64,000 bases of DNA, taken from the NCBI GenBank assembly GCA_021850325.1, contig JAJZMF010000020.1, positions 62,001 through 126,000 on the forward strand, given 5' to 3'. The stretch comes from Actinomycetes bacterium (lineage in GTDB: Bacteria > Actinomycetota > Acidimicrobiia > Acidimicrobiales > Palsa-688). The position numbers and the translations under genes were made by a program. The notes beneath the pieces were generated by a model. The model ran no database searches and was not told the DNA's origin. It saw only the letters and a list, made by a program, of their open reading frames with translations. Positions 18,073-26,137 of this stretch are shown here, in pieces (the first letter of the stretch is position 1; the number at the start of each line of letters is the position of its first letter).

Positions 18073-19125
18073 TTGCAAGTACCCCTCTCGCTGTTGGACC
18101 TCGTCCCCATCCCGAGGGGCGGCACCGCCTCGGAGGCTCTGGCCACCAGCGTCGAGCTGGCGCGCACGGCGGAACGCTGCGGCTACAAGCGGGTCTGGTA
18201 CGCCGAGCACCACAACATGGCCACCATCGGTTCGGCCGCCACCAGTGTGGTGATAGCCCACATGGCGGCCTGCACGGAGCGGATCCGGGTGGGGGCGGGC
18301 GGGGTGATGCTGCCCAACCATTCGCCCCTCACCATCGCCGAGCAGTTCGGGACCCTGGAGGCGCTCCACCCCGGGCGGGTGGACCTCGGCCTCGGCAGGG
18401 CACCGGGCTCGGACCGGCGGACCATCTTCGCCCTGCGCCGCTCCGACGTGCACGCCGAGCGGTTCCCCGACGACGTCCTCGAGCTCCAGGCCTACCTCAC
18501 GGGCCGCTCGCGGGTACCAGGCGTCCAGGCGGTGCCGGGGGCGGGGTCGAACCTACCGCTCTACATCCTCGGTTCGTCGTTGTACGGTGCTCAACTGGCC
18601 GCCAACCTGGGCCTGCCCTACGCGTTCGCCTCCCACTTCGCTCCGGCCGCGCTGACAGAGGCTGTCGCCCTCTACCGTGCCCGGTTCTCCCCCTCCGACC
18701 AGCTGGGCGAGCCGTACGTCATAGCGGGCGTGAACGTGGTGGCGGCGGGCTCGGAGGACGAGGCGGTCGCCCTCTTCGCCCAGGCCAAGCGCAACCGCGT
18801 GGCCGCCATGTTCGGGCGCGACCACCCGCTCTCGGACGAGGAGGTCGAGGCCGTCCTGGCCTCCCCGGCCGGGCGCCACGTGGAGGAGATGCTGGCCTAC
18901 TCGGCCGTCGGCACCCCCGGACAGGTCAACCGGTACCTGGAGGAGCTCGCCGGCCACATCGGCGCCGACGAACTGATGACGGTCCACCTGGCGCCGGGGG
19001 CGAAGCCCAGGCTGGCCTCGGTGGAGCTCCTGGCCCGGGGCGCGCAGCCACAACACCTACCGCCCGGTCCCCTCCCGGGCCAGGTGCAGGTGAGCGCCGG
19101 CGCAGCGCCGCCAGGGGCCCATTAG
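18073..19125 (+). CDS. luciferase-like flavin-dependent monooxygenase (LLM class, MsnO8 type)
   Basis: A 350-residue TIM-barrel flavoprotein. Diagnostic segments are the N-terminal [65 protein letters not shown] and the MsnO8-like [18 protein letters not shown]. Members use FMNH2 or F420H2; which one is used here cannot be read. The start is TTG 18073, preceded by GGAGG (18060-18064) at 8 nt, and no ATG or GTG lies close upstream. The C-terminal 30 residues are low complexity. The epimerase-like gene follows after 10 nt but has its own -10 motif. Confidence 0.9.
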   Translation: MQVPLSLLDLVPIPRGGTASEALATSVELARTAERCGYKRVWYAEHHNMATIGSAATSVVIAHMAACTERIRVGAGGVMLPNHSPLTIAEQFGTLEALHPGRVDLGLGRAPGSDRRTIFALRRSDVHAERFPDDVLELQAYLTGRSRVPGVQAVPGAGSNLPLYILGSSLYGAQLAANLGLPYAFASHFAPAALTEAVALYRARFSPSDQLGEPYVIAGVNVVAAGSEDEAVALFAQAKRNRVAAMFGRDHPLSDEEVEAVLASPAGRHVEEMLAYSAVGTPGQVNRYLEELAGHIGADELMTVHLAPGAKPRLASVELLARGAQPQHLPPGPLPGQVQVSAGAAPPGAH

Positions 19126-19128
19126 CCT
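19123..19128 (+). promoter_or_regulatory. -10 hexamer TAGCCT of the SDR-like gene
   Basis: TAGCCT overlaps the 3' end of the luciferase-like gene and lies 7 nt before GTG 19136, consistent with leaderless transcription. Confidence 0.55.
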
Positions 19129-19135
19129 CGGCCCG

Positions 19136-20149
19136 GTGCGAGTGCTCTTCGTCGGTGGCACCGGGATCATCAGCTCGGGGTGCAGCCCGGCCGTCCTCGA
19201 GGCGGGCCACGAGCTCTGGCTCCTCAACCGTGGCCGGTCCGCTCTTGCCCCCCCACCGGGTGCGCACCACCTCGAGGGCGATGCCCGGGACCCCGCTGCC
19301 GTCCGCCGGGCCGTGGGCGGACGCGACTGGGACGTGGTGGTGCAGTGGCTCGCCTTCACACCCGACCAGGTCCGGGATGACATCGCGACCTTCGCGGGCC
19401 GGGCGGGCCAGTACGTGTTCATAAGCTCCGCCAGCGCCTACCAGAAGCCGCCCCGGCACTGGCTGGTGCGCGAAACCACGCCGCTGGAGAACCCCTACTG
19501 GCAGTACGCACGGGACAAGATCGCCTGCGAGGCGCTGCTGGCCGGGCAGCACGTGCTGCCCTGGACGGTTGTCCGGCCGTCGCTCACCTACGGCCGCTCG
19601 CAGATCCCGGTGGCCATCGGCAGCTGGGAGAAGCCCTTCACCATCGTGGAGCGGATGCGCCGGGGCGCCCCGGTCCTGGTACCGGGGGACGGCACGGCGC
19701 TGTGGACGGTGACCCACAACACCGACTTCGCTGCAGGCCTCGTGGGCCTGCTGGGCAGGCAGGAGGCGCTGGGGGAGGCGTTCCACATCACCTCGGACGA
19801 AGCGCTCACCTGGGAGCAGATATACGGGCAGCTGGCAGACGCCGCAGGCGCCCCCCGCAACTTCGTCCACGTGCCAACTGACGCCATGTCAGCAACGGGC
19901 CCGGAGGCCCTGGGCAGCCTGTGGGGCGACAAGTCGCACAGCACCGTCTTCGACAACTCCAAGCTCCGTCGCCTCGTGCCCGGGTTCGAGGCGCGAGTCC
20001 CTTTCGCGGAGGGGATCCGCTCCACGGTGGACTGGTTCGACGCCGACCCCGCCCGCCAGGCCGTCGACCACGCCGCCAACGCGCTGTGGGACTCGCTGGC
20101 CCGCATCTACACCGACGCGCTGGAGCGGGCCCGGGCCCTGCGCGCCTAG
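19136..20149 (+). CDS. NAD-dependent epimerase/dehydratase-like protein (atypical SDR)
   Basis: A 337-residue Rossmann-fold protein. The dinucleotide site is VLFVGGTGIISSG. ISSASAY followed by YARDK resembles the Ser/Tyr/Lys region of extended SDRs, though the canonical YxxxK reads YARDK. RPSLTYG and TVTHNTDFA match NAD-dependent epimerase/dehydratase proteins of the isoflavone-reductase-like type. The substrate is unknown. GTG 19136 is set by the -10 motif. Its TAG stop shares the palindrome CTAG (20146-20149) with the stop of the gene on the other strand. Confidence 0.85.
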   Translation: MRVLFVGGTGIISSGCSPAVLEAGHELWLLNRGRSALAPPPGAHHLEGDARDPAAVRRAVGGRDWDVVVQWLAFTPDQVRDDIATFAGRAGQYVFISSASAYQKPPRHWLVRETTPLENPYWQYARDKIACEALLAGQHVLPWTVVRPSLTYGRSQIPVAIGSWEKPFTIVERMRRGAPVLVPGDGTALWTVTHNTDFAAGLVGLLGRQEALGEAFHITSDEALTWEQIYGQLADAAGAPRNFVHVPTDAMSATGPEALGSLWGDKSHSTVFDNSKLRRLVPGFEARVPFAEGIRSTVDWFDADPARQAVDHAANALWDSLARIYTDALERARALRA

Positions 20150-21042
20150 AGAGCAGCCCGGCCGCAGTTGTCCGCTATGCGCCCGGCCAGCATGGGATAG
20201 AGCTGCCGCGGGATGTCATGGCCCATCCCCGGCACCATGACCAGCTCGGCCCCGGGCACCGCCTCGGCGATGGCCCGGCCACCGGCGGGGTCGACCATCG
20301 GGTCCGCATCGCCGTGGACGACGAGGGTGGGTAGCCGGAGCTGCCGCAGGGCGGCGGTGCGGTCCTCCTGCGCCGCCACGGCCAGCACCTGGCGTGCGGC
20401 GCCTGCCGGGTGGAAAGCCCGGTCGTAGGCAGCTGCAGCCCTCTCGTAGAGGACCTCCCGGCCCGGCGGGTAGACGGGACTGGACAGGGCCAGGCCCCGG
20501 GCCACCACGGCCTCGATGACCTCCTCCCGGCTCGGCGCCGCCGCCCCCGTCGCCTCTGTCCCCGTCCCACCGGGGGCGCTGGCCGGCGCCAGGTAGGCAC
20601 CGCCCAGGATGTCAAGGCCCGGACGGGCGGCCTCGGCACTCGGCGAGGAGTAGATACAGGTCAACGAGAGGGCGCGACCGGGATGGGCCAGAGCAAGGGC
20701 CTGGGCGATCATGCCCCCCATCGAGGCACCGACGATGTGGGCGCTCTCCACACCGAGTGCGTCGAGCAGGCCTACAGCATCGTCTGCCATGTCCCCGAGG
20801 GTGTACGGCGGCTCCGCCGCCCCCACCGGCACCCCGGCCTCGTCGAACCAGCTCGACAGGCCGACGTCCCGGTTGTCGAAGCGGACCACCCGGTAGTGCC
20901 GCCCCGTCAGTTCCCGTACGAAGGCATCCTCCCAGCCGATCAGCTGGGACCCCAGGCCCGACACCAGCAGCACGACCGGAAGGCCACCGTCCCCGTGCTC
21001 CTCGTACTCGATCTCGGTACCGTTGGCCGCTGCCCTGGGCAT
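20146..21042 (-). CDS. alpha/beta hydrolase
   Basis: A 298-residue protein with an alpha/beta hydrolase fold. LLVSGLGSQLIGWEDAF gives the oxyanion-hole region, DNRDVGLSS is the typical loop, GASMGG is the nucleophile elbow, VVHGDADPMV carries the acid and GMGHD the catalytic His. It resembles the aclacinomycin methylesterase/RdmC and 3-oxoadipate enol-lactonase group. ATG 21042 is 7 nt after TACGCT. It has no signal peptide. The substrate is unknown. Confidence 0.9.
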   Translation of the reverse strand: MPRAAANGTEIEYEEHGDGGLPVVLLVSGLGSQLIGWEDAFVRELTGRHYRVVRFDNRDVGLSSWFDEAGVPVGAAEPPYTLGDMADDAVGLLDALGVESAHIVGASMGGMIAQALALAHPGRALSLTCIYSSPSAEAARPGLDILGGAYLAPASAPGGTGTEATGAAAPSREEVIEAVVARGLALSSPVYPPGREVLYERAAAAYDRAFHPAGAARQVLAVAAQEDRTAALRQLRLPTLVVHGDADPMVDPAGGRAIAEAVPGAELVMVPGMGHDIPRQLYPMLAGRIADNCGRAAL

Positions 21043-21049
21043 GCAGGGC

Positions 21050-21055
21050 AGCGTA
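21050..21055 (-). promoter_or_regulatory. -10 hexamer TACGCT of the hydrolase gene
   Basis: Minus-strand TACGCT, 7 nt before ATG 21042, with no Shine-Dalgarno sequence: a leaderless pattern. Confidence 0.55.
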
Positions 21056-21097
21056 GCTGGGTACGGGCGACCCCCAGGGCCGGCCTCCGACCACCCC

Positions 21098-22003
21098 TCA
21101 GGCGGAAGGCAGCCCGAACCACTGGTCGCGCCGAGGGAACAGGAACCTGTCGGCGACAAGTCCGAGCGCCCGGCGGGCGTCGTCGAAACGCTCGTGCACC
21201 TGCTCGATGACCGCGACGTCAGCAGGCAACGGGTGCTCCAGCAGGTCCGCCGCCGCACCGTACCAACGGCGCCCGAGCGCGGCCAGCAACCCGACCGCCT
21301 CCTCGCCCCCCAGCGCGTCCCGGGCCGCCCGCCCCCGGTCCACGCCGGCCCCCGGCATGCCCGTGCCGGCCCGCAGCAGGCGGGCCCGGTCGAGAGGACC
21401 GAAGCCCTGCCGCGCGACATGGTCAGGGAACACGCTGGTGAGGAACAGCGCCAGGTCGCCGAGCCTGCGCAGTACACCCGGCCGCTCGCCCGGCCCCACG
21501 ACCTCGAGCAGACCGGCCAACTGCACCGGGTCGAGCTCGGAGAAACGCCGGCGCCGCCAACCCCGGGAGGTTGCCACGAGGACCGACCCACTGGCCACCC
21601 GGGCGTAGGACCCGAGGAGCTGGGCCAGGAAGAACCGGCGCAAGGGGCTCGAGACGAACTCCCGGAGCCGGGCCACGTCGAGCACGAGCGTCCTGCGGCC
21701 CGGCCCTGCCCATTCGGGGACGGACCGGGCCGAGGCGAGCTCGCGGGCGGCCCGCTCAACGGCTACCGCGAAGACGAGGAAGGGTGACACCCGCAGCACC
21801 TCGCGGCTCGGGCCCCCGCCGAGCACCGTTCCGAACAGGTCCGGAGAGGCGAGGAACCCCTCTACCCCACCGCGGCGGCTACGCACCAGGCCGCGTAGTT
21901 CCCGCGGCCCGAGGTCATCGCGCTCGGAGCGGCAGAGCACGGTGAGGTCGTGGTCGGTCAGGTGCTCCAGGTAGAGCAGAGTGGCCACCTCGTCGGGGGT
22001 CAT
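21098..22003 (-). CDS. hypothetical protein
   Basis: A 301-residue soluble protein with no recognised domain. ATG 22003 lies 10 nt after the hexamer TAGGCT (CGTAGGCTCGG on the minus strand), so the leader would be very short. The N-terminus (MTPDEVATLLYLEHLTDHDL) is acidic and helical. The rest is rich in Arg, Leu and Ala, with long amphipathic helices. It sits 55 nt before the alpha/beta hydrolase gene in the same direction. The function cannot be inferred. Confidence 0.75.
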   Translation of the reverse strand: MTPDEVATLLYLEHLTDHDLTVLCRSERDDLGPRELRGLVRSRRGGVEGFLASPDLFGTVLGGGPSREVLRVSPFLVFAVAVERAARELASARSVPEWAGPGRRTLVLDVARLREFVSSPLRRFFLAQLLGSYARVASGSVLVATSRGWRRRRFSELDPVQLAGLLEVVGPGERPGVLRRLGDLALFLTSVFPDHVARQGFGPLDRARLLRAGTGMPGAGVDRGRAARDALGGEEAVGLLAALGRRWYGAAADLLEHPLPADVAVIEQVHERFDDARRALGLVADRFLFPRRDQWFGLPSA

Positions 22004-22124
22004 CGCGGCACCGAGCCTACGCGTGCGGGCCCGCCCGGCGGGCTCGGCCGCCGCCGCCGCTCGAGGGCTTTGGGCCACAAGCACCGGGCCCCGCCTGACG
22101 CGCGCCCCTCGCCGGGCCCTGAGA

Positions 22125-22196
22125 GCGGACGACGGGATTCGAACCCGCGACCCTCACCTTGGCAAGGTGATGCTCTACCAACTGAGCCACGTCCGC
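22125..22196 (-). tRNA. tRNA-Gly (anticodon GCC)
   Basis: A 72-nt cloverleaf on the minus strand. The acceptor arm GCGGACG pairs with CGTCCGC, the D-arm is GCTC-AGTTGGTA-GAGC, the anticodon stem TCACC/GGTGA encloses TTGCCAA (anticodon GCC), and the T-arm contains GGTTCGAATCC. The 3' CCA is not encoded. Confidence 0.97.
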
Positions 22197-22210
22197 GTTG
22201 CCCGACCAGA

Positions 22211-22792
22211 CTAGCGCCTCGGCTTCAACTTCGCCAAGCACTCGAACGGCTCGCCGAGCACCGTGGCCTTCACCACAAAGGCCGGCTCGCTGCCCCGCGG
22301 GCATGACGCCACCTTGGCCGTCGTCTTCACCACCGACACCACCCTGACCGCCGCCGTGGGGTCGCTGCAGGCCACCGGGGTGCTGGAGTACACCGGGGCC
22401 GCAGCGCTGCCCCCACCACGGGCCAGGCACCGGCCCTGCAGGGCCATGGCGGCCGAGATGTCCGCCCGGGTGGCCTGTGAAGGGGGCTTCAGGGCCTGGT
22501 AGAGCGAGATGCCGATGATCGCCAGGAAGATCACGATGGGCACCATGCGAAAGGGCGAGCGCAGGGGCAGGCGGTTGCTCATCGCGTCCCCGGCCCGGGC
22601 CCCGGCCGGCTCCCCGGTCCTGCCCGCCGGGGCCACGACGGCGGCCCACCCCTCGGGTACGGGCGGTGCGTCGGCCCCCTCGTGCCAGGTCACCCAGCGC
22701 CCGAGGCCTTCGTTGTACCAGACAGCCCGGCCCGAGGCGCTGCGGCGCCACCTGACCCCGCGGTAGACGACCTCTTCGGTCTTCGCGCTCAC
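22211..22792 (-). CDS. single-pass membrane protein with N-terminal Trp-rich domain
   Basis: A 193-residue protein. GTG 22792 overlaps the fpg stop (GTGA), so it is co-translated with fpg. The N-terminal 50 residues carry a tryptophan-rich motif (YRGVRWRRSASGRAVWYN, then GRWVTW) reminiscent of the short domains of actinobacterial DUF2510-like membrane proteins. A linker follows, one transmembrane helix (VPIVIFLAIIGISLYQAL), and an outside domain of about 90 residues containing two or three cysteines. It is the last gene of the dut-fpg operon, 14 nt before tRNA-Gly. The function is unknown. Confidence 0.75.
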   Translation of the reverse strand: MSAKTEEVVYRGVRWRRSASGRAVWYNEGLGRWVTWHEGADAPPVPEGWAAVVAPAGRTGEPAGARAGDAMSNRLPLRSPFRMVPIVIFLAIIGISLYQALKPPSQATRADISAAMALQGRCLARGGGSAAAPVYSSTPVACSDPTAAVRVVSVVKTTAKVASCPRGSEPAFVVKATVLGEPFECLAKLKPRR

Positions 22793-23649
22793 TTGAGCAA
22801 CCTCGACAGCCTTCGGTCCGCCAGCACCCGGCCCCCAGTCTGGCACCCCGGGCAGTACTGGAAGCTGCGGTTGGCCAGGTGCACCTCGTGCACCGTGCTA
22901 CCGCAGGCCGGGCAGGCCTGGCCGGCCCGGCCGTGGACGTTCAGCCCTGTCCTCTTGGCGTCCTTGAGCGCGCCGGCCGCCTGACCGGCACTGCGGGCCA
23001 CGGCGTCCCTCAGGGTCGTGGTCAGGGCCTCGTACAGGCGCTCGGTCTCCTCGGGGGACAACCTGGCCGCAGCCTTGAACGGTGACATCCTGGCCGCCCA
23101 GAGGATCTCGTCGGAGTAGGCGTTGCCCACCCCGGCCAGGACCGCCTGGTCGGCCAGCGCGGTCTTCAGCTGACCGGGGGCCCCGGCCAACGCCCGGGCC
23201 AGGGCAGCCCGGTCGAAGCCGGGCGCCAGCGGGTCCGGCCCGAGGCGGGCTATGCCCTCGACCTCCTCGGGCCGGCGCACCACCCAGATGGCCAGGCGCT
23301 TCTCCGTGCCCTGCTCCGTCAGGTCGAACCCCTCCCCTCCCGAGAGGCCGACCCGCAGGGCGACAGGGCCCTTGCCCGGCTTGGGCCGGCCCGTGGGCAC
23401 CGGCACCCGCCAGTGCAACCAGCCCGCCCGCGCCAGGTGGGCCACCAACCAGATGCCGTCCAGTTCGGTGCACAGGTACTTGCCCATCCGGCGCGACCCA
23501 CTGACCGTCCGGCCCACCAAGGCTTCGAGAGGCGGGTCGTAGGTCTTCAGCGCCGAGAGCGACCCCAGCTCAGCCCTCTCCACGCGCTGCCCCGTAGCCC
23601 GTTCGCGCACGAACGCGGCGAGCGCCTCCACCTCGGGCAGCTCGGGCAC
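22789..23649 (-). CDS. DNA-formamidopyrimidine glycosylase family protein (Fpg/Nei)
   Basis: A base-excision repair glycosylase/AP lyase of 286 residues. After the initiator come the catalytic Pro and Glu (PELPEVE), the conserved lysine in SRRMGKYL, the H2TH region (DQAVLAGVGNAYSDEILW) and a C-terminal zinc finger CPACG...YCPGC. The linker around residues 95-125 differs from classical MutM, so the damaged-base preference (Fpg versus Nei) is unclear. GTG 23649 follows the dut stop by 6 nt. It forms an operon with dut, both enzymes limiting aberrant bases in DNA. Confidence 0.92.
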   Translation of the reverse strand: MPELPEVEALAAFVRERATGQRVERAELGSLSALKTYDPPLEALVGRTVSGSRRMGKYLCTELDGIWLVAHLARAGWLHWRVPVPTGRPKPGKGPVALRVGLSGGEGFDLTEQGTEKRLAIWVVRRPEEVEGIARLGPDPLAPGFDRAALARALAGAPGQLKTALADQAVLAGVGNAYSDEILWAARMSPFKAAARLSPEETERLYEALTTTLRDAVARSAGQAAGALKDAKRTGLNVHGRAGQACPACGSTVHEVHLANRSFQYCPGCQTGGRVLADRRLSRLLK

Positions 23650-23655
23650 GAAGCC

Positions 23656-24108
23656 TCAACGCCCGCTGTGGCCGAAACCGCCCAGGCCCCGCTCCGAGGG
23701 CGGCAGCTCCCCGACGTCCACGAACTCCGCCGTGACCACCTCCTTGATGACGAGCTGCGCCACCCGGTCGCCCCTGCGCACCTCGTAGTCCCTCTGGGGG
23801 TCGGTGTTGACGAGCAGCACCTTGACCTCGTCCCGGTAGCCGGCGTCAATGAGGCCCGGGGCGTTCAGTACGGTGACACCGTGACGCAGGGCCAGCCCGC
23901 TACGGGGCTGGACGAACCCCCCATAGCCCGGTGGCAGGGCCAGGGCGATCCCGGTCGGTACCAGGGCCCGGCCCCCGCCGGCCTCCAACTTGACGTCCTC
24001 CCTGGCCCGGAGGTCGGCCCCCGCATCGTCCGGCCTGGCGTAGACGGGCAGGCCCAGCTCCGGGTCGAGCAGCCTGACCTCCACCCTCACGTGCCTGCCC
24101 GGGCCCAC
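23656..24108 (-). CDS. dut: dUTP diphosphatase (dUTPase)
   Basis: Hydrolyses dUTP to dUMP and PPi, keeping uracil out of DNA and supplying dTMP synthesis. The 150-residue product has all five trimeric dUTPase motifs: DDAGADL, PRSGLA, GLIDAGYRDE, RGDRVAQLV and the glycine-rich RGLGGFGHSG at the C-terminus. GTG 24108 is preferred because it lies 7 nt after TAGCGT; GTG 24117 (three more residues) overlaps that hexamer. It heads the dut-fpg-membrane protein operon and is divergent from orn. Confidence 0.95.
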   Translation of the reverse strand: MGPGRHVRVEVRLLDPELGLPVYARPDDAGADLRAREDVKLEAGGGRALVPTGIALALPPGYGGFVQPRSGLALRHGVTVLNAPGLIDAGYRDEVKVLLVNTDPQRDYEVRRGDRVAQLVIKEVVTAEFVDVGELPPSERGLGGFGHSGR

Positions 24109-24115
24109 ACCTGCC

Positions 24116-24149
24116 ACGCTAGTGCTCCGTCCGCGCCGCCAAGTAGAGT
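24116..24149. promoter_or_regulatory. divergent leaderless promoters of dut and orn
   Basis: On the minus strand TAGCGT (24121-24116) precedes dut GTG 24108 by 7 nt. On the plus strand TAGAGT (24144-24149) precedes orn GTG 24156 by 6 nt. The two -10 hexamers are only 22 bp apart, so the two polymerases may exclude each other. Confidence 0.6.
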
Positions 24150-24155
24150 CCGGAC

Positions 24156-24701
24156 GTGCTGGTTTGGCTGGACCTGGAGATGACGGGGCTCGACCCCGCC
24201 CACGACCACATCGTCGAGATCGCCACCCTGGTCACCGACGACCAGCTCGAGGTGGTGGCGGAGGGGCCCGACCTCGTGCTGGCGGCCCCCCCCGAGGCCC
24301 TGGACGGCATGGACGCCGTGGTCCGCCACATGCACACCCGCAGCGGCCTGCTGGAGGCGGTCAAGGCCTCGGACGTCACCCTGGCCGCAGCGGCCGAGGA
24401 GACCATGGCCTTCGTGCGCAAGCACGTCCCCGAGGCGCGCCGGGTCCCCCTGTGCGGCAACTCGATCGCCACCGACCGCCGCTTCCTGGCCGTGCACATG
24501 CCCGAGCTGGACGCCTACCTCCACTACCGCAACGTCGACGTGTCGACCATCAAGGAGCTGGCACGGCGCTGGTACCCCGAGGAGTTCGCCCGGGCCCCTC
24601 GCAAGGTGGGAGCCCACAGGGCCCTGGACGACATCAGGGAGAGCATCGAGGAGCTGCGCTTCTGGCGCGCGGCAATTTTCAGGGAAAGACCTTCCCCTTA
24701 G
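24156..24701 (+). CDS. orn: oligoribonuclease
   Basis: A 3'-5' exoribonuclease that finishes RNA decay by degrading 2-5 nt oligomers. The 181-residue protein shows the DEDDh exonuclease motifs: WLDLEMTGLD (Asp/Glu pair), LCGNSIATDRRF (second Asp), and HRALDDIRESIEEL with the final His and Asp. The length is normal. GTG 24156 is set by the TAGAGT hexamer 6 nt upstream. It is divergent from dut and followed by a palindrome and a small basic protein gene. Confidence 0.95.
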   Translation: MLVWLDLEMTGLDPAHDHIVEIATLVTDDQLEVVAEGPDLVLAAPPEALDGMDAVVRHMHTRSGLLEAVKASDVTLAAAAEETMAFVRKHVPEARRVPLCGNSIATDRRFLAVHMPELDAYLHYRNVDVSTIKELARRWYPEEFARAPRKVGAHRALDDIRESIEELRFWRAAIFRERPSP

Positions 24702-24720
24702 CAGGTCAACGGTGGCAGCA

Positions 24721-24738
24721 TGGACCGTAACCGGTCCA
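24721..24738. promoter_or_regulatory. inverted repeat upstream of small basic protein gene
   Basis: TGGACCG-TAAC-CGGTCCA: perfect 7-bp arms with a 4-nt centre, 36 nt before ATG 24775 and 20 nt after orn. It may be an operator or a short hairpin at the end of orn. Confidence 0.4.
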
Positions 24739-24774
24739 TGCAGACGAGGACCGGCTACCACAGCGGAGGTGGAG

Positions 24775-25086
24775 ATGACCCGAGTGATGGACGCTCCTTT
24801 CCTCGAAGATGCCACAGGCCGTCGGCGCCAGAGCAGCCGGGCCGCACGGCACGCCGTCCGTAGCCACCTGCACTCGGCGGCCTACGACGAGGACACCCTC
24901 GAGGACGCGGTCTTACCCGAGGTGCCCCACGACGTAGGGCGCAGAGCGTCACCACGGCCACCCAAAGCCCCCACGCCCGGCCGGCGTGGAGGGTTCAAGG
25001 TCTGGAAGACAGCCTTCTGGAAGCGGCGGCGCCAGCTATGGGCGGAGCGCAACGCGGCCGAGCGGGCCATAGCCGAATCCGAATAG
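24775..25086 (+). CDS. small basic hypothetical protein
   Basis: A 103-residue protein of unknown function. ATG 24775 is preceded by GGAGG (24765-24769). It has an acidic middle (YDEDTLEDAVLPEVPHD) between an Arg/Ser-rich N-terminal stretch and a very basic C-terminal region (FKVWKTAFWKRRRQLWAERN), which could contact nucleic acid or membrane. No signal peptide is seen. A strong hairpin terminator follows 11 nt after the stop. Confidence 0.6.
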   Translation: MTRVMDAPFLEDATGRRRQSSRAARHAVRSHLHSAAYDEDTLEDAVLPEVPHDVGRRASPRPPKAPTPGRRGGFKVWKTAFWKRRRQLWAERNAAERAIAESE

Positions 25087-25096
25087 GCCACCCCCA

Positions 25097-25130
25097 GGCG
25101 CCCCGCCGGCACCCAAACCGGCGGGGCGCC
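25097..25130 (+). terminator. hairpin terminator
   Basis: Perfect 13-bp stem GGCGCCCCGCCGG / CCGGCGGGGCGCC with an 8-nt loop, directly after the small basic protein gene. There is no U-tract. Confidence 0.7.
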
Positions 25131-25210
25131 CCCGCCCCGTGGGCGCGGTCGGACCGGGCAGCCCCGAGGGCCGTGCACGCAAGTCCGGTCGCTGCGGCCA
25201 GCGGGCCCCA

Positions 25211-25216
25211 TATCCT
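25211..25216 (+). promoter_or_regulatory. -10 hexamer TATCCT of the PPOX gene
   Basis: TATCCT is followed by 6 nt and then ATG 25223; no Shine-Dalgarno sequence. Leaderless pattern. Confidence 0.55.
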
Positions 25217-25222
25217 CGGTAC

Positions 25223-25612
25223 ATGCTCGACCAATCTGTGAAGTCCCTCGCCCAAGACAAGAACTTCGCCGCCCTGACCACGCTCCTGCCCGGCGGCCAG
25301 CCCATGACGCACGTCATGTGGGTGGACGCCGACGACGAGCACCTGTTGATCAACACAGAGGTCGGCCGCCAGAAGTACCGCAACGTCACCAGGGACCCCC
25401 GCGTCACGGTGACCGTCATCGACGTCCAGAACCCCTACCGCTACGTCGAGGTCCGCGGGCGCGTGGTCAGCACCGTCACCGGTCAGGAAGCCCGTGACCA
25501 CATCGACCGGCTCAGCCAGAAGTACACGGGCGGCCCCTACGACCCTTCGGCCATCCAGACCGAGCGCGTCATCCTGCGCATCGCGCCGGACCGCCAGCGC
25601 TCCAACGGCTGA
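25223..25612 (+). CDS. PPOX-class (F420/FMN split-barrel) protein
   Basis: A 129-residue split-barrel protein of the pyridoxamine-phosphate-oxidase superfamily. FAALTTLLPGGQPMTHVMWVD, GRQKYRNVTRDPRVTVTVID and PYRYVEVRGRV match the small actinobacterial F420-dependent (FDOR-B-like) proteins. The cofactor, F420 or FMN, is inferred from the family only. The substrate is unknown; related proteins reduce biliverdin or other small conjugated molecules. The start is set by the leaderless -10. It converges on msrB with 30 nt between stops. Confidence 0.85.
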   Translation: MLDQSVKSLAQDKNFAALTTLLPGGQPMTHVMWVDADDEHLLINTEVGRQKYRNVTRDPRVTVTVIDVQNPYRYVEVRGRVVSTVTGQEARDHIDRLSQKYTGGPYDPSAIQTERVILRIAPDRQRSNG

Positions 25613-25642
25613 GCGGCCGGCGCGCCGGCGCCCGCCCCGGGC

Positions 25643-26053
25643 CTAAGCCTGGTCGAAGTCCAGTGCGAGGGAGTTGATGCAGTAGCGCTGACCGGTGGGT
25701 GCCGGGCCGTCGTCAAAGACGTGGCCCAAGTGCCCGCCACAGGCCCGGCACACGACCTCGGTCCTCACCATCCCGTGGCTGCGGTCCGAACGGAGCTCCA
25801 CCACGCCCGCCGCTGCCGGCTCGTAGAAGCTTGGCCAGCCCGAGCCCGAGTCGAACTTGGTCGCACTGTCGAAGAGGACCGCCCCGCACCCGGCGCAGCG
25901 GTAGCTGCCGTCCGCGTGGTGGTGCACGTACTCGCCGGACCACGGGGGCTCGGTCGCGGCCTGCCTGAGGACCTGGTAGCGCTCGGGGGACAGCTCGGCC
26001 TGCCACTCGTGGTCGGTGCGGGCCGGGGACGCTGGTGTGTCGTGCTCGCTCAC
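25643..26053 (-). CDS. msrB: peptide-methionine (R)-S-oxide reductase MsrB
   Basis: Reduces methionine-R-sulfoxide in oxidised proteins. The 136-residue enzyme has the two zinc CxxC pairs (CAGC and CRAC), the substrate segment [29 protein letters not shown] with the catalytic cysteine, and a normal C-terminus. GTG 26053 is chosen because TACGGT lies 6 nt upstream; the longer frame adds unrelated sequence. It is divergent from ppgK. Confidence 0.95.
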   Translation of the reverse strand: MSEHDTPASPARTDHEWQAELSPERYQVLRQAATEPPWSGEYVHHHADGSYRCAGCGAVLFDSATKFDSGSGWPSFYEPAAAGVVELRSDRSHGMVRTEVVCRACGGHLGHVFDDGPAPTGQRYCINSLALDFDQA

Positions 26054-26059
26054 AGGCCC

Positions 26060-26131
26060 ACCGTACCGGGCTGAACAGCTCGGCGGGCCGCATTGGCCGG
26101 CCCAACGGCCCGTGCGGGCCTCGGTTAGTCT
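26060..26131. promoter_or_regulatory. divergent leaderless promoters of msrB and ppgK
   Basis: Minus-strand TACGGT (26065-26060) is 6 nt before msrB GTG 26053. Plus-strand TAGTCT (26126-26131) is 6 nt before ppgK GTG 26138. Neither gene has a Shine-Dalgarno sequence. Confidence 0.6.
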
Positions 26132-26137
26132 CATGCC

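Noticed and set aside
25616-25629. GCCGGCGCGCCGGC palindrome as an operator or terminator
   Set aside because: Self-complementary G/C-only sequence is frequent by chance here, and it has no loop to form a stable terminator; it may simply be the gap between convergent genes.
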